Assembly: GCA_947601655.1 (NCBI GenBank)
Contig: CANQGG010000001.1
Coordinates: 1-64,000, forward strand
Source: an uncultured Akkermansia sp.
Lineage (GTDB): Bacteria; Verrucomicrobiota; Verrucomicrobiia; Verrucomicrobiales; Akkermansiaceae
DNA: 64,000 nt
Reading direction: 5' to 3'
Within the stretch, counting starts at the first letter, position 1. The number at the start of each line of letters is the position of its first letter. Below the pieces are notes generated by a model. It saw only the letters and a program-made list of their open reading frames with translations. It had not been told where the DNA came from and searched no databases. Shown here one piece after another: positions 12,101 to 18,192 of this stretch. The position numbers were made by a program, and so were the translations under genes.

Positions 12101-12119
12101 AAGGAAGATGTAATTTCAT
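111..12119 (-). CDS. Giant autotransporter with N-terminal GH16 glycoside hydrolase
   Basis: A 4002-residue type V secreted protein. A Sec signal peptide (about residues 1-35, ending near TLAAED) is followed by a GH16 catalytic domain at about residues 165-457. The GH16 signature EIDIME at residues 302-307 (11199-11216) supplies nucleophile E302 and acid/base E307. A long passenger of autotransporter-associated beta-strand repeats follows, in four units of about 550 residues plus a partial fifth. The last 280 residues or so form an autotransporter beta-barrel ending in an aromatic Phe. The reading frame extends 23 codons upstream, but the start at 12119 is preferred because it begins the signal peptide. 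GH16 enzymes cleave beta-1,3/1,4-glucans and galactans, and in Akkermansia also mucin O-glycan chains, so a host- or diet-glycan endohydrolase displayed on the surface is likely. The substrate is inferred. Confidence 0.9.
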   Translation of the reverse strand: MKLHLPFGLRKALLSCLAAVASALPVTLASGTLAAEDITLGGESSIAPDEELNESIRAALKAAEQENALLIHDSSLLSVPSPLSQSVDENGDNSLKISKLSPPPADENTLVLNGAVSSSAELARQSLLRLKDDRLFSAASPIASDGVQLIDAPTATLTGVPGILAANNWGLVFEDQFDGTSSDDSALNTKLWSRIQYVPTAKPSSNWTANQSMDPSLVTFGDKDGNSAMQLWGKYGVYPNQNNQNNTTKEVYACGGIYSKGIFTFQHGYVEVRAKYQSAQGVWPAIWMMPKAQPNGWPASGEIDIMEHLFLNGQKQYYQTLHWWHSTKLDQNGNHNYDRNVSVASGGTDNNWHTYGVEWSTGSLAFYLDGKKTGWITWTADGSSYTLYGANGGVRSTVNNLTGLDQVPFDTVGNEFYLILDQQIGGGWPGQPNDTSKKTLAGDGVSMWIDYVKVYSDVNKYNHLGSSTLAWSDEIEKWTEKATDDNKDKNKWRNDTLLNEKLVFMAADSVKFGAVAETAKNVTISGAVHATNMTVEAGGYTFSGEEGNNSKLIVRETLFLNEGETTLDLNADIGRLSGTGNLNLATSGTGKTLRLWTWNNDYTEQAYTGTITVNQGWTLVISKAEVFAGTIDMTGKGTLAFDNNTSGYYQGDVVLHANLIGVATVLGKGGRKVTIDGTVQGTGEKELNVTGYNNNNGLSDCFVFMGKVSGFTGFNAAANKANTATFFKEGIAAFTFAGELQLDKDTTFNVGNYDNDTASSTPLNSRNWIELTETSKLTGMGDIIKTGVGELEIDGDTNEYGGTMKLRAGKLILDGIDGTNASVSLENTTAADNVVNLNATKRSGASNGGILKSVGFGNGATSGGVVVGANAEWKLLGVSLQSGQTLTISGATGSSITIGETGGMDLSAGTLTLGAGVTFGGQLNITLTGSNVGLIDLQAGAVLTGLKLNLVGLESAVTAAGGLGSWSYQLFAGFKNGSDVDGARLALAQEWLNQIKLEGEYNGHGLVVDESGFISITPGDATMTWYASNPNNTVWKDGATGWGETGADVFQGGSSVIFGATTNGAVSIQGTVTVNDMTVNGSYSFTDGGNASLNVNGKLDMSAPVTIGVAASIGTLSGNGTLTINTGSYANMVTISTIDGFTGTIMLGNESRLTISNQFKGTITPTGARAYLVAKNEDLVINAGGEGEHVLDFIYGGTIGNATGLTGIGIGGQKAHAKVGNLTAAVGQTSFKMDNGHSGADTWANYSGDLTVSGEVTGYTSFEANHLGGQYTDRPEADLLFTGTVKLGESTQISFNTTASPASYKSGNYVYSTWAEASVIEFGSTSTITGTNTTITKEGAGTLKIAGDTSGLSGTIELNEGKLTLDNIDASNIEVKIGNGTQMNLLSSTLPADEEAGQRGILKKVSMQAGDSPTGGSIVLGANASWTVQELGLQAGQTLTVSGETGSRLQLGGADGVTLSDGTLTLGAGVAFSGKLTISLTGSNEPQIGLTNDTDFEELQLNLTGLATAIGNTDTEKWERQLFSFSTPLTDEALARAQEWVAKATLDSGYESYKLSLKNDGKVYLGPYYLVWDTDGATWTNDTAETGTSWKGDKKFKAGESVMFEADGKKDVTVSGTVQPTDMTVSGSGYTFKSGDNAKLEVTGTLLLEDNTTTTLELNAGIEHLSGGMNAEEATGPTLVIQGTTADGAPAVTHEVWIKDVEGYNGKIQVGAGGLMLVKLASDSDGTFSVPHATIDLTGGGVLAFDNNDKNNNAVRKGDITLRADLTGVTQLQGRGGMKVTIEGTVQGTGNLTVGKYGSPSPTYSDCFVFAGDVSGFTGFVTTENMYNTDPSSGNAIAAFTFEKELRLTTETTFDVGVYSNTAGARHWIELTETSTLTGNVNIIKTGVGELEIDGDTSGYTGTMKLQGGKLILDGIDGRNVSVSLEDATADANALYLNGTKRTEPEPEVDEETGAETEVEPLIGSILKNVTVTGERVTNGKIIVGAGASWELHGVSIGAGKTLTITGEEGSSITLGAGEESPMTLAHDGGTLALGSGVTFTGWLSVDLTSATGGENTAGLIGLEDGTNFTGLYLSITGLPTDAGSADSWKYKLFSGTLSDNLLADVQSWLKMNVSVGTELADSYRLSVNGDGEIYLRSMKLTWAENTGMWTEGSTQNKWANDALFESGDQVTFGTDGAGTVLIDGTVQASAMNVNADGYTFSAQAGGKDGDKLLTETLTLATGTRTIIGLPAEIAALNGGGTLIIATAGEASANNVVTITEVVGDFTGAIELADGGRLTLNDNQYNGTIKLTGATAYLKATNKNLHVTAEGSGQRVLSFFQAQQIGDATGLSGICVGGDSVTTTVENLTAGAGGTTFTFDNSHSETADPTNPLILGWAGYSGRLTINGTVSGYTAFVAKHAGERTNNRTNADIRFNGEVQLGGSASFETTFSTQHRLTDQSKWAALSIIEFSSDSSIKGPSTAITKTGAGTLKIAGDTSELSGTLALNEGKLALESINGNQIDVTIGYDAGNDAQITLSSRGTEAGVLKSVQLGGGVTSGKVALSSGATWTLDGLGVATGQTLTIQGGTNTKVTFGTEGDVTMSGGTLALEGGTYSGSLALTLGDVETNGAQITIGSGVTIDEVKLNIVVGMTDAEKLKEGWEYQLFNDITQDQARQVTVEPNDELRKKGCTFTVDDSGKLTVKRLAERYWNGTGGNLEWGGDTAPWTDEDGEGAYAWESEDVWEDRDYMDVHFTATNGNNAVNLVGDIVADEMTIDGGSVSYTFSGGHSLTVNKSLTSGAGADLTVGGGVSISVGANAEVGGDLTVNSGTVSVEGKATVGGSLAVNGGAVSVGTGSSAGSLAVQQGGTFTAKDNFTVGGALDAQGTVNLEGTAAVNGALSVGSGDVDASSSKLTVSGELKAGSMTVQNGSANLRAGGTVNGDVTLWQNGSLTVNGTLNIGNEESGALTADGGSLTIEAGGKVVAQSWGGSLSSLTLNDGSSVTAKGLAEGVLGFGTLTLNGDSDLVLEGLTTSSYKVQLKVDEVKGSGLLRLTLTEDFLSSVAKSGKDGNPGTYELFAGDLAHLEDAIVLTEEAGFTMTIDWETGTLTVGEIVPEVEPDRTYTSSEDNGGSGGTNWQKKDENSNIYYDVYAYETVDINRNTTIDLTGEKYPEHAFGEAGLVLHNLCGDNADANLSVVGSANGGDVTLQDWESEDEESDNRVVYSGGLKIANAKLRIDHGKRDSEGKVLNWSRAVYVTSGIGGVLDLSEGNGLEMIHGVLELSAEGNKLGSEGIEFTKNTGAQLLLSGGSTSVSGDIEITGDRGGPVSNREHIRLCNGATLTLGDQDPEKISHIGEGMVIGNLSASNGVRAAAETGDEAEERHAETVIMQGNVEVAKDARVTGVHLWLRAADVTWNSEKTEELYGLIATGGKFATGTDVRKNFDIYVTEWSEGTDNICSGTDFSEYSGTMSIHSSEYNQVFTHVKGSKNWNMDVQGGGKVVFDVLDGDGRNAAWEMGNVTLQSGATLTLYFTLDGPTALRATSSPGMTFHTFVMEEGARLALHSDGYTAPTEETYVLGTVEDDLNSGIGQVEITPQLSGMGFWHVDGERTKVYMEGKELKLKIALGGSNRILDAMEPDANDNARAGAEALWELTGMTDNARIMRDFNDPNSDLAKLANDTAVRCDTGDAKGLEKLMAAAVGTSLTGVAPALAQDMHRQLSAIRNRTATMGTDVGLADDADDFPIWHAWINAESGYHELDDDGLETGYRLNGWGGTVGMDADVSFSTTVGLAVSAMYNDLKSGGADSMNSDLDTYYVSGFLRHMSGRWTHTVVLSAGMASLDSKRTVALTGGSYTANGDTDGYALGALYEIGYTHAVDPERVGALQSVFNVEFRHVSLGGFDEEGSAAALRVDDMEQTVVTFGAGVRYQRLLGAQAMNRTALLELRALAKVDAGDTRGEAVTNFLDATVKNRLRGAEIGRVGAEIGAGITVPVGPGSVFVDGSLELRSGYTSFDASAGYRIMF
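3980..10690 (-). repeat. Large in-frame repeats in the autotransporter passenger
   Basis: Equivalent passages recur at about 10.68, 9.03, 7.40, 5.68 and 4.02 kb, a period of about 1.65 kb or 550 residues. Each unit starts with a W-rich segment, then a beta-strand motif ending in a TMTV/MNV-type turn, then a GAGTLKIAGDTSGLSGT- or GVGELEIDGDT-type helix of strands. Units 1 and 3 resemble each other (GVGELEIDGDT, KLILDGIDG), as do units 2 and 4 (GAGTLKIAGDTS, ALNEGKL). This suggests a 3.3-kb second-round duplication. A run of shorter VGG-SL/AVNGG-type repeats lies at about 3.5-3.8 kb. Confidence 0.8.
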
Positions 12120-12250
12120 GACTGAAAAAGAATAAAGAGACAAAAAAGCCATCGGAGGACACATGTCATCCGAGACCACCTTCCCCACATTCTACCACGA
12201 TCTCCCCGGCGGAAAAGAAAAAAATGCCGCAAAAAAACTTTTTTTCATTT

Positions 12251-12524
12251 ACCATGTAGCAGAGCGGTGGCCACGGCTTCGCTTATCCACAAACCTTTCT
12301 AACCGGCGATCGCGTATGTTGAACCCACCACCTCAGCTAAAGCTTCGCAGCTCCGCGCGCAGAGCCCGCCAAATTTCCCACATGGTACCATGTAGCAGAG
12401 CGGTGGCCACGGCTTCGCTTCTCCACAAACCTTTCTAACCAGAAACCACGTATGTTGAACCCACCACCTCAGCTAAAGCTTCGCAGCTTCGCGCGCAAGC
12501 GCGCTAACTTCATACATGGTCCAT
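12251..12524. repeat. Two tandem copies of a 136-bp non-coding unit
   Basis: The segment starting ACCATGTAGCAGAGCGGTGG at 12251 is repeated at 12387 with few differences. Both copies contain CGTATGTTGAACCCACCACC and CTAAAGCTTCGCAGC. It occupies the space upstream of the autotransporter start. No convincing coding potential is seen. The region 12189-12765 otherwise holds CCATGG-type repeats, one palindrome and the next gene's promoter. Confidence 0.8.
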
Positions 12525-12586
12525 GGTCCATCGGTACATGGTACATCTCACAAGGTCCATGGTACATGAAAGGGTCCATGGTACAT
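12512..12586. repeat. CCATGG-type minisatellite, 5' flank of autotransporter
   Basis: Several partly degenerate copies of GGTCCATGGTACAT (for example 12554-12567 and 12573-12586) lie close together. The motif is shared with 54-76 beyond the other end of the autotransporter gene. It is immediately followed by a partial palindromic repeat (AATGCGTTTGCCC, about 12592-12604). Confidence 0.6.
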
Positions 12587-12707
12587 CCTCCCAATGCGTT
12601 TGCCCTGGGGCGGAGATTTTTGTGTAATTATGCCTGAAGCGCCTGTTCTTTGGATACCGGCAAAAGTCTTGCTCTGAGCAATTACATTATCTCCACTTTG
12701 TTTTTTC

Positions 12708-12736
12708 TTTCAACGATGGAAGAGCAGTGCTACAAT
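12708..12736 (+). promoter_or_regulatory. Predicted promoter of the 12766 gene
   Basis: TTTCAA at 12708-12713 and TACAAT at 12731-12736 are separated by 17 bp. The -10 overlaps an in-frame GTG at 12727, which argues against that codon as the start and supports the ATG at 12766. Confidence 0.45.
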
Positions 12737-12765
12737 GGAGGGCGCAGGAAAGAGAAAAGGAGGAT

Positions 12766-13605
12766 ATGCTAGAAAACAAACGGCGCACGAGACCTAAGAT
12801 CCACCCTAAAAAAGCCTCACCCTGGGGAGGACTGATGGAGCCTGCAAAGGAGGAACGAGGGGATGCCGTAGTGGACTTGATACCGGGGGAAGAGAGCGGA
12901 ACCGGACAGGCTCAGCAGGAGGGAGAAGAGGAGGGTTGGAGCGAATTACACGGGCGCTTCAGCGTTTGGTCGCTTCTGGCTACACTGCTCTTTTTCGCGT
13001 TTACCGGCAGCTTGTTTACCCTGGTGGTGCAAATGTGGCATCCGCAGGATTTAAGTGACATCGCGGGCTACGGGGACAAGGGTACGTCACGTGATCTCAC
13101 GCTCGCGCTCAAAAACGCAACCGGAACGGAAATTAGCTTCACAGAGGAAGAAATTAACCGCTACCTGCAGGACACCTGTCAGATGCGGCAAGGAGGCATT
13201 TTCTCCATTCTTGCTCACACTCAAGGCATTGCTGCACGAATACATGATGGTTATGTCGAATTAATTATCGACCGCGTCATCGGCACCCACCTGCGTCAAA
13301 CTACCTCGGTATTGCTTTCCTTCCGTCGTGGGCAACGCGAAAACGGAAGAAACGCACTGCATGTCGAATTCCGCGGAGGCGAGCCTCTGTTGGGTTCATT
13401 GCCGCGTGGAGGAAGCATCGGTCGAGTCAGTTTGCCCCAGCGGCAGATGGAGCTACTGCGTCCGGCAATCAAAACTCTGGCAGACTGTTATCCGGATTTT
13501 GTGCAACTTATTGAGCAATATGGATATTGCCCGGAATTTGTGGAAGGGCATTATGGAGAAGAAAGCCGGATGCGGCTCGTGCCACACCCCTCCACTGACT
13601 CCTGA
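12766..13605 (+). CDS. Single-pass membrane protein of unknown function
   Basis: A 279-residue protein that I do not recognise. The basic then acidic N-terminal tail (about residues 1-70) is followed by one hydrophobic segment (about residues 72-93, rich in L/F) and a mainly extracytoplasmic C-terminal domain of about 185 residues. The topology resembles a membrane-tethered periplasmic domain. An AAGGAGG ribosome site directly precedes the ATG; a second candidate ATG at 12838 also has a GGGGAGG ahead of it. The gene lies 33 bp upstream of an LpxL-type acyltransferase on the same strand and is probably cotranscribed, so a link to envelope biogenesis is possible but not shown. Confidence 0.7.
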   Translation: MLENKRRTRPKIHPKKASPWGGLMEPAKEERGDAVVDLIPGEESGTGQAQQEGEEEGWSELHGRFSVWSLLATLLFFAFTGSLFTLVVQMWHPQDLSDIAGYGDKGTSRDLTLALKNATGTEISFTEEEINRYLQDTCQMRQGGIFSILAHTQGIAARIHDGYVELIIDRVIGTHLRQTTSVLLSFRRGQRENGRNALHVEFRGGEPLLGSLPRGGSIGRVSLPQRQMELLRPAIKTLADCYPDFVQLIEQYGYCPEFVEGHYGEESRMRLVPHPSTDS

Positions 13606-13638
13606 AAACTTTCACCGCTTAACCTGACCAACTTCACT

Positions 13639-15108
13639 ATGAGCGCAGTCCCACCAGAGAAAGAGGCCGCTACAAAGGCAACCACATCCGCCGGCAGATC
13701 CGGAGAAAATCATAAGGTCTCATTTGGGCACCGCATAACTTACTACCTCTACAAGGTGATGTGCATCGGGATCAAATGCACGGACGTGCGGGCGGTAGCC
13801 TTGTTCGGGCGCGGCATAGGTTATTTGGTATGGCTATTCGCCGCACGTCGACGGAAGATCGTAGCGCGCAATCTGCGTATCGTCGTGGATCCGACCCTGC
13901 GCGGACGCAGACTCAATTCCATGGTACGACGTAACATTGTCCGCACCACCATGAACCTCGCGTGTTCCCTCAAGACCGGGCTGATGAAGCAAAGGGAGAT
14001 GGAAAAAAGCATACGACTGGAAGGAGCAGAGCATTTTGAAAAGTGCGGCTCAAATGGTCACACGGTCATCTCCTGCATTCCGCATGCCGGAAACTGGGAA
14101 GTCCTGGCACGTATTCGTCCGTATTTTCGCCGCGTGCCGCGATTTGCTTCCATGTACCGACGCCTGAGCAACCCTCTGCTGGAAGATTTTGTGTACCTCT
14201 CGCGTACACGCTATGGCTGTGAAATGTACAGTAAGGAAAGCGGACTGCGTGAGGTATTGAAACTCGCAAAGGGCGGTGGACTCCTGGGGGTGTTGAGCGA
14301 CCAATTTACGAATGAAGGAGTCTATCTGCCCTATTTTGGGAAAGTGACAGGAGTGACTCCTTTGCCCGCGCTCATCTACAAACGCTGCAAGGGGAAAGGA
14401 CACCTTTTTTCTGTCTTTACTCGTAACACGGGGCTTGGACGCTGGGACGCCGTGCTGGGAAGAGAAATCAACCTGCCGGAAAATTGCGAAAGCCTGTCTG
14501 CTATCACGATGCAGGTAAATTTGGCGCTGGAGCAATGCCAGAATGAAAATATCCTGGATGGTTTCTGGATGCACCACCGCTGGAAAAGCACAAACGAGTT
14601 CGCCCATGCGATGGACGCTGAAACGCGGGAACTCATTCGACAATACGCCAAGCTACCCTTCCGCATTCTCATCGTTGAACCGGACTCCGCCAAAGAAGCA
14701 GAACAATTCCTCCCCTCGCTGCAACGCCTTAAAAATAGCCGCGTGGACGCAGAGATTACCATCCTCTGCAAAGAAGAACGTATGGATTTCTGGAAGAAGC
14801 AGGAAGAAGTCACGTTCTGCGTGCCGACGGATGGGAGGATCTCCCCGATGAAGCTGCTGGAAGCCGATGAGATATATGCCAATGGGCCATTTGACATCCT
14901 GCTGATGCTTGGAGGAAGCCACCGACTTTGGCGACAACTTCAAAAGCTATTTCCGCTCAGTGTATTCGGATGGAAAGATCACCCACTCTCCCGACATTTT
15001 CGTTGGTCGTACAAACGAGCTGAAGACGCAACGGGACCCCATACCGCCGCAGAATATGAGGATGTGTTCACAAGGTATCACCACCTGCCGCCTCTACCCC
15101 ACTCTTAG
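13639..15108 (+). CDS. LpxL/HtrB-type lipid acyltransferase with C-terminal glycosyltransferase-like extension
   Basis: A 489-residue protein. Residues about 30-330 match the lipid A biosynthesis acyltransferase family, which transfers a fatty acyl chain onto lipid A precursors at the inner membrane. The catalytic HX4E motif is HAGNWE at residues 149-154, followed by the family-typical LGVLSDQ segment. Family members are usually about 300 residues. Here about 150 extra residues follow, starting near residue 335 with FRILIVEPDSAKEAEQFLPS and including FDILLMLGGSHRLWR. This looks like part of a GT9 (heptosyltransferase-like) Rossmann domain. The 3' end overlaps the convergent kinase gene by 41 bp. 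Confidence 0.85.
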   Translation: MSAVPPEKEAATKATTSAGRSGENHKVSFGHRITYYLYKVMCIGIKCTDVRAVALFGRGIGYLVWLFAARRRKIVARNLRIVVDPTLRGRRLNSMVRRNIVRTTMNLACSLKTGLMKQREMEKSIRLEGAEHFEKCGSNGHTVISCIPHAGNWEVLARIRPYFRRVPRFASMYRRLSNPLLEDFVYLSRTRYGCEMYSKESGLREVLKLAKGGGLLGVLSDQFTNEGVYLPYFGKVTGVTPLPALIYKRCKGKGHLFSVFTRNTGLGRWDAVLGREINLPENCESLSAITMQVNLALEQCQNENILDGFWMHHRWKSTNEFAHAMDAETRELIRQYAKLPFRILIVEPDSAKEAEQFLPSLQRLKNSRVDAEITILCKEERMDFWKKQEEVTFCVPTDGRISPMKLLEADEIYANGPFDILLMLGGSHRLWRQLQKLFPLSVFGWKDHPLSRHFRWSYKRAEDATGPHTAAEYEDVFTRYHHLPPLPHS

Positions 15109-17521
15109 GAAACGGAATTTTGGGACTTTTCCCTTTCGGCGGAGGAAGGAAGCGCCGGCGGAGTTGCTGCATCCGGAGGCGTAGGTTCTCAATGCGCTTG
15201 CCATCGTAATCTCGTAGCAGAGTGCGCAGCTCTTCCTCGCGGTGCTGAAGATCAGACTCGCGTGCAGGTCGCATTGCGACGAGCATAATAAGGCGCTCGC
15301 GGATATCCTGCGAAAAATCGGCACGAGCAGTGAGTAGGGAAAGCACGCCCAGGGTACGCTCTCCTTCCCTCGCGGCCTGAGCCTCGTTGCCGGAACGGCG
15401 CAACGCACTGATAGCGCGATCTCTCAGCGCAAAAAAAAGAAGAATTGCCTCACTGTCCCCCGGATTATCTGCCAGGATCTGTTGAGCATACTCCATCGCT
15501 CGCGACAGGTCAACCCCACGCTCATCCGGCGACGTACGGCGCATCGCAAGACGCACATACATACGGCGCAACTCATCCAGATCCGGTTTCTCCTGCAAGA
15601 GCTTCTCTACAATTTCCACAGAGCCCTCCCCCTCGGGCGAAAGCAGACCACGAAGCGAAGGATCGCGCAAAAAAGCGAGCAGCTCAGCTCGTAAGAGCTG
15701 AATTTTTGTATCATCCTGAAATTGCGGGAGAATTTTCGCAAGAAGCGTAGCAGCTCGCGCAAGGAGCACCCCCCGCCCCGGTACCGTATGTGTGCATTGC
15801 GTCCGTTCTCCGCAGGAGCAGGGAGCGCTGTGGCGTGCCACTAGCATAAGGCTGCGTACAAGCTCTGCACTCGCCTCCGGGGTCACCTTCCCGGACAACT
15901 CGTCCACCAGTTGCAACAGCAGGGTATTTGCTTCCTGCAACCGAGGGTGCCGACCGAGGGTATCCTCCTGAGCATAAAGAGAGGCAGCTAGTCCATTCGT
16001 CACGTCTATTCTACGATCTGAATCACGAGGAAAGCCATCAGCGGCGCGGCGGTAATAGGTCTCTGCCATCGTAAAATCACCGGTCTTAAGAGCAATGTGC
16101 GCAAGGGTCGCGCACGCCTCGGCCATCTTGTCTGACGCTCCCTGGGACGCAGTAGAGAGAATCTGCTCGTAGTAGGGCATAAGATCTTGAATGAGGCGGA
16201 CATCAGCTCGGGTAGGCGGCAAAAATCCCTCATCCCCTTCCCCTGAACCGACCATGCCGGTGAAAATGCGCTGCAGGGAAGCATCAGCTATCTGCTCGTT
16301 ACGCTCTGCAAGCAAGCGCTGCTCGTTTTCCGCCCGCCACAGAGCTCGGACCCTCGCATACCCTACGATCATACTGGTGAAGAGAAGAAGGAGAAGAAGA
16401 GCCGCAGCATGGCTCCACACCGCAACGGCAGGTCGACGCTTCACCCACATTATATACCTGCGCCATTGGCTGGCAGGGCGAGCCTGCACAGGCTCTCCAT
16501 TCAGGAAACGGCGCAAATCATCTGCCATAGCCGCCATGGAAGGGTAACGGTCAGAGGGATGAAAAGAAATAGCCTTGTTGATGATAGCGCCGAGCTCACC
16601 AGCTTGTTGCAACGGCGGGATAGGCTCATTGCAGATGCGGCGCACGAGTTCTCCCGGTTCACATCGGGCAAATACTGGTCGGCGGGATAGCAACTCGTAT
16701 AGCGTGAGTCCAAGGCTGTACTGATCCCCGGCAAATGAATTTTCTCCTCGCAGCAAGCGCTCCGGAGCCATATAACGCAGCGTGCCATCGTGGGTCTGCG
16801 TCACAAGCGGCGCCTCCTCCCCGGCATTCAATACGGTAGCAAGTCCGAAATCGCTCACATGCACCACTCCTTCATCATCCAGAAGCAAATTCCCCGGCTT
16901 CACGTCCCGATGCAATACACCGTGGGAATGCGCGAATGCCAGCGCATCCGCCGCCTGTAGGCCCACACGGGCCACTGCCTGCTCGTACGGCACTCCCGGA
17001 AAGGCGCTCGGGAGGTTACCGGCACGCACACCCTGCCCGCGCACAAGGCTCATCACATAATAACGCCAGGGTCCCTCCTGCCCGGCGCCAAAGACCTCCA
17101 CAATATTAGTGTGTCGAAGTCGTGCAATAAGGCGAGATTCATTATCAAATGCTTCGCTATGGCGAACATCGGCGCTCCACGATGGGGAGAGAAGCTTCAC
17201 TGCCACCTCTCGTCGGAGTGTGCGCTGGAAAGCTCGAAAAACAGTTCCCATTCCGCCGCTGCCGATTTTTTCCACCATTTCGTAATCACCGAGCACTTTC
17301 GGATAATCAATACAAGAGGCGGCAGGAGAATGTGTACTGTGCCCCAAATCCTCCATCTGAGTGAGCGATCCCAATAAATCCTCCAACTCCGCACCGAACT
17401 CTGGGTATTCAGCGGCAAACTCTGCCGCGGACACATGTTCGCCCGATCTCAAGCGCGAGAGAAAACGGTCGGCAAGTTCTGCGAGGCGCTCTTCATCTTG
17501 CTCCGGTAGCTCTGCCGACAT
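15068..17521 (-). CDS. Membrane-anchored Ser/Thr protein kinase (Pkn type)
   Basis: An 817-residue eukaryotic-like kinase. An N-terminal acidic segment (about 1-60) of the kind found in Planctomycetota/Verrucomicrobiota kinases precedes the kinase domain (about 75-340). The domain has a glycine loop (GSGGMGTVF), the AVKLL lysine, HRDVKPGN with catalytic D206, DFG, and an APE-equivalent APERLL. A single transmembrane helix lies at about 373-395. The remaining 420 residues look like an alpha-helical TPR-type region with a Cys-rich patch (CSCGERTQC). The gene starts 24 bp downstream of an ECF sigma gene on the same strand, a pairing typical of kinase-controlled ECF sigma factors. The signal sensed is unknown. 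Confidence 0.93.
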   Translation of the reverse strand: MSAELPEQDEERLAELADRFLSRLRSGEHVSAAEFAAEYPEFGAELEDLLGSLTQMEDLGHSTHSPAASCIDYPKVLGDYEMVEKIGSGGMGTVFRAFQRTLRREVAVKLLSPSWSADVRHSEAFDNESRLIARLRHTNIVEVFGAGQEGPWRYYVMSLVRGQGVRAGNLPSAFPGVPYEQAVARVGLQAADALAFAHSHGVLHRDVKPGNLLLDDEGVVHVSDFGLATVLNAGEEAPLVTQTHDGTLRYMAPERLLRGENSFAGDQYSLGLTLYELLSRRPVFARCEPGELVRRICNEPIPPLQQAGELGAIINKAISFHPSDRYPSMAAMADDLRRFLNGEPVQARPASQWRRYIMWVKRRPAVAVWSHAAALLLLLLFTSMIVGYARVRALWRAENEQRLLAERNEQIADASLQRIFTGMVGSGEGDEGFLPPTRADVRLIQDLMPYYEQILSTASQGASDKMAEACATLAHIALKTGDFTMAETYYRRAADGFPRDSDRRIDVTNGLAASLYAQEDTLGRHPRLQEANTLLLQLVDELSGKVTPEASAELVRSLMLVARHSAPCSCGERTQCTHTVPGRGVLLARAATLLAKILPQFQDDTKIQLLRAELLAFLRDPSLRGLLSPEGEGSVEIVEKLLQEKPDLDELRRMYVRLAMRRTSPDERGVDLSRAMEYAQQILADNPGDSEAILLFFALRDRAISALRRSGNEAQAAREGERTLGVLSLLTARADFSQDIRERLIMLVAMRPARESDLQHREEELRTLLRDYDGKRIENLRLRMQQLRRRFLPPPKGKSPKIPFPKSGVEAAGGDTL

Positions 17522-17545
17522 ACGCAGTAAGGGAGGAAAGAAAGA

Positions 17546-18169
17546 TCAGAGGCGGGATTCCTCCGCAGCTTCCTCTCGGAGAAGAAGGTTGCGGAAGCGT
17601 TTCAATGCACGCACATATCGGATGCTGGAGGCTTTCTGGGAAACTCCCTGCACGGCCGCACATTCGGCGTTTGAAAGCTCTTCAAAATGGCGCAGTTCCA
17701 GAATCTCACGATCAATAGGAGGAAGCTTCGCCAGAACGCGACGAGTAACAGCGCGCCGTTCAATACGTTCCAAATGTGTGCGAGGGCTGGAGATTGAATC
17801 CGCAAAAAGCGCCAGAGCTTCAATGGCTCCCCCTTCCTCTCCGGCATCGGAGACGGGGTCTATCTCCTTCATCGCATCACGCTTCCCGGCCGAAAGATGC
17901 CGACGCTCCATATCGACAAGCGTCTGTAGTGCAATGCGGCGCATGCGTACGTAGATCGGAATATCGCCGGGTTCCTGCAGGTAAGCCATACGGCGCCCAC
18001 ACGCGAGGTAGGTCTCCTGAAGCAGATCGTCCACCCCCATACGACGAAGCAATGCAGCAGGGATACGTGCTGTCAACAAGTGGCTGATACGTTCGCGGTG
18101 AGTCTGCCACTGCTCAGCCAGCCACAAGTCGGCCGGAGTCTTTGAATCGTTCTCGGATTTTTCTGTCAC
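17546..18169 (-). CDS. ECF-type RNA polymerase sigma factor
   Basis: A 207-residue sigma-70 family protein with sigma2 (MGVDDLLQETYLACGRRMAYL, a region 2.2-like helix) and sigma4 (LPPIDREILELRHFEELSNAE, a helix-turn-helix) regions. It is followed after 24 bp by the Ser/Thr kinase, so its activity is probably set by phosphorylation or by a signal through the kinase rather than by a classical anti-sigma factor, none of which is visible. Target promoters cannot be read from the sequence. Confidence 0.88.
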   Translation of the reverse strand: MTEKSENDSKTPADLWLAEQWQTHRERISHLLTARIPAALLRRMGVDDLLQETYLACGRRMAYLQEPGDIPIYVRMRRIALQTLVDMERRHLSAGKRDAMKEIDPVSDAGEEGGAIEALALFADSISSPRTHLERIERRAVTRRVLAKLPPIDREILELRHFEELSNAECAAVQGVSQKASSIRYVRALKRFRNLLLREEAAEESRL

Positions 18170-18192
18170 AACAGGAAAAAGCTGTAGAGCGT

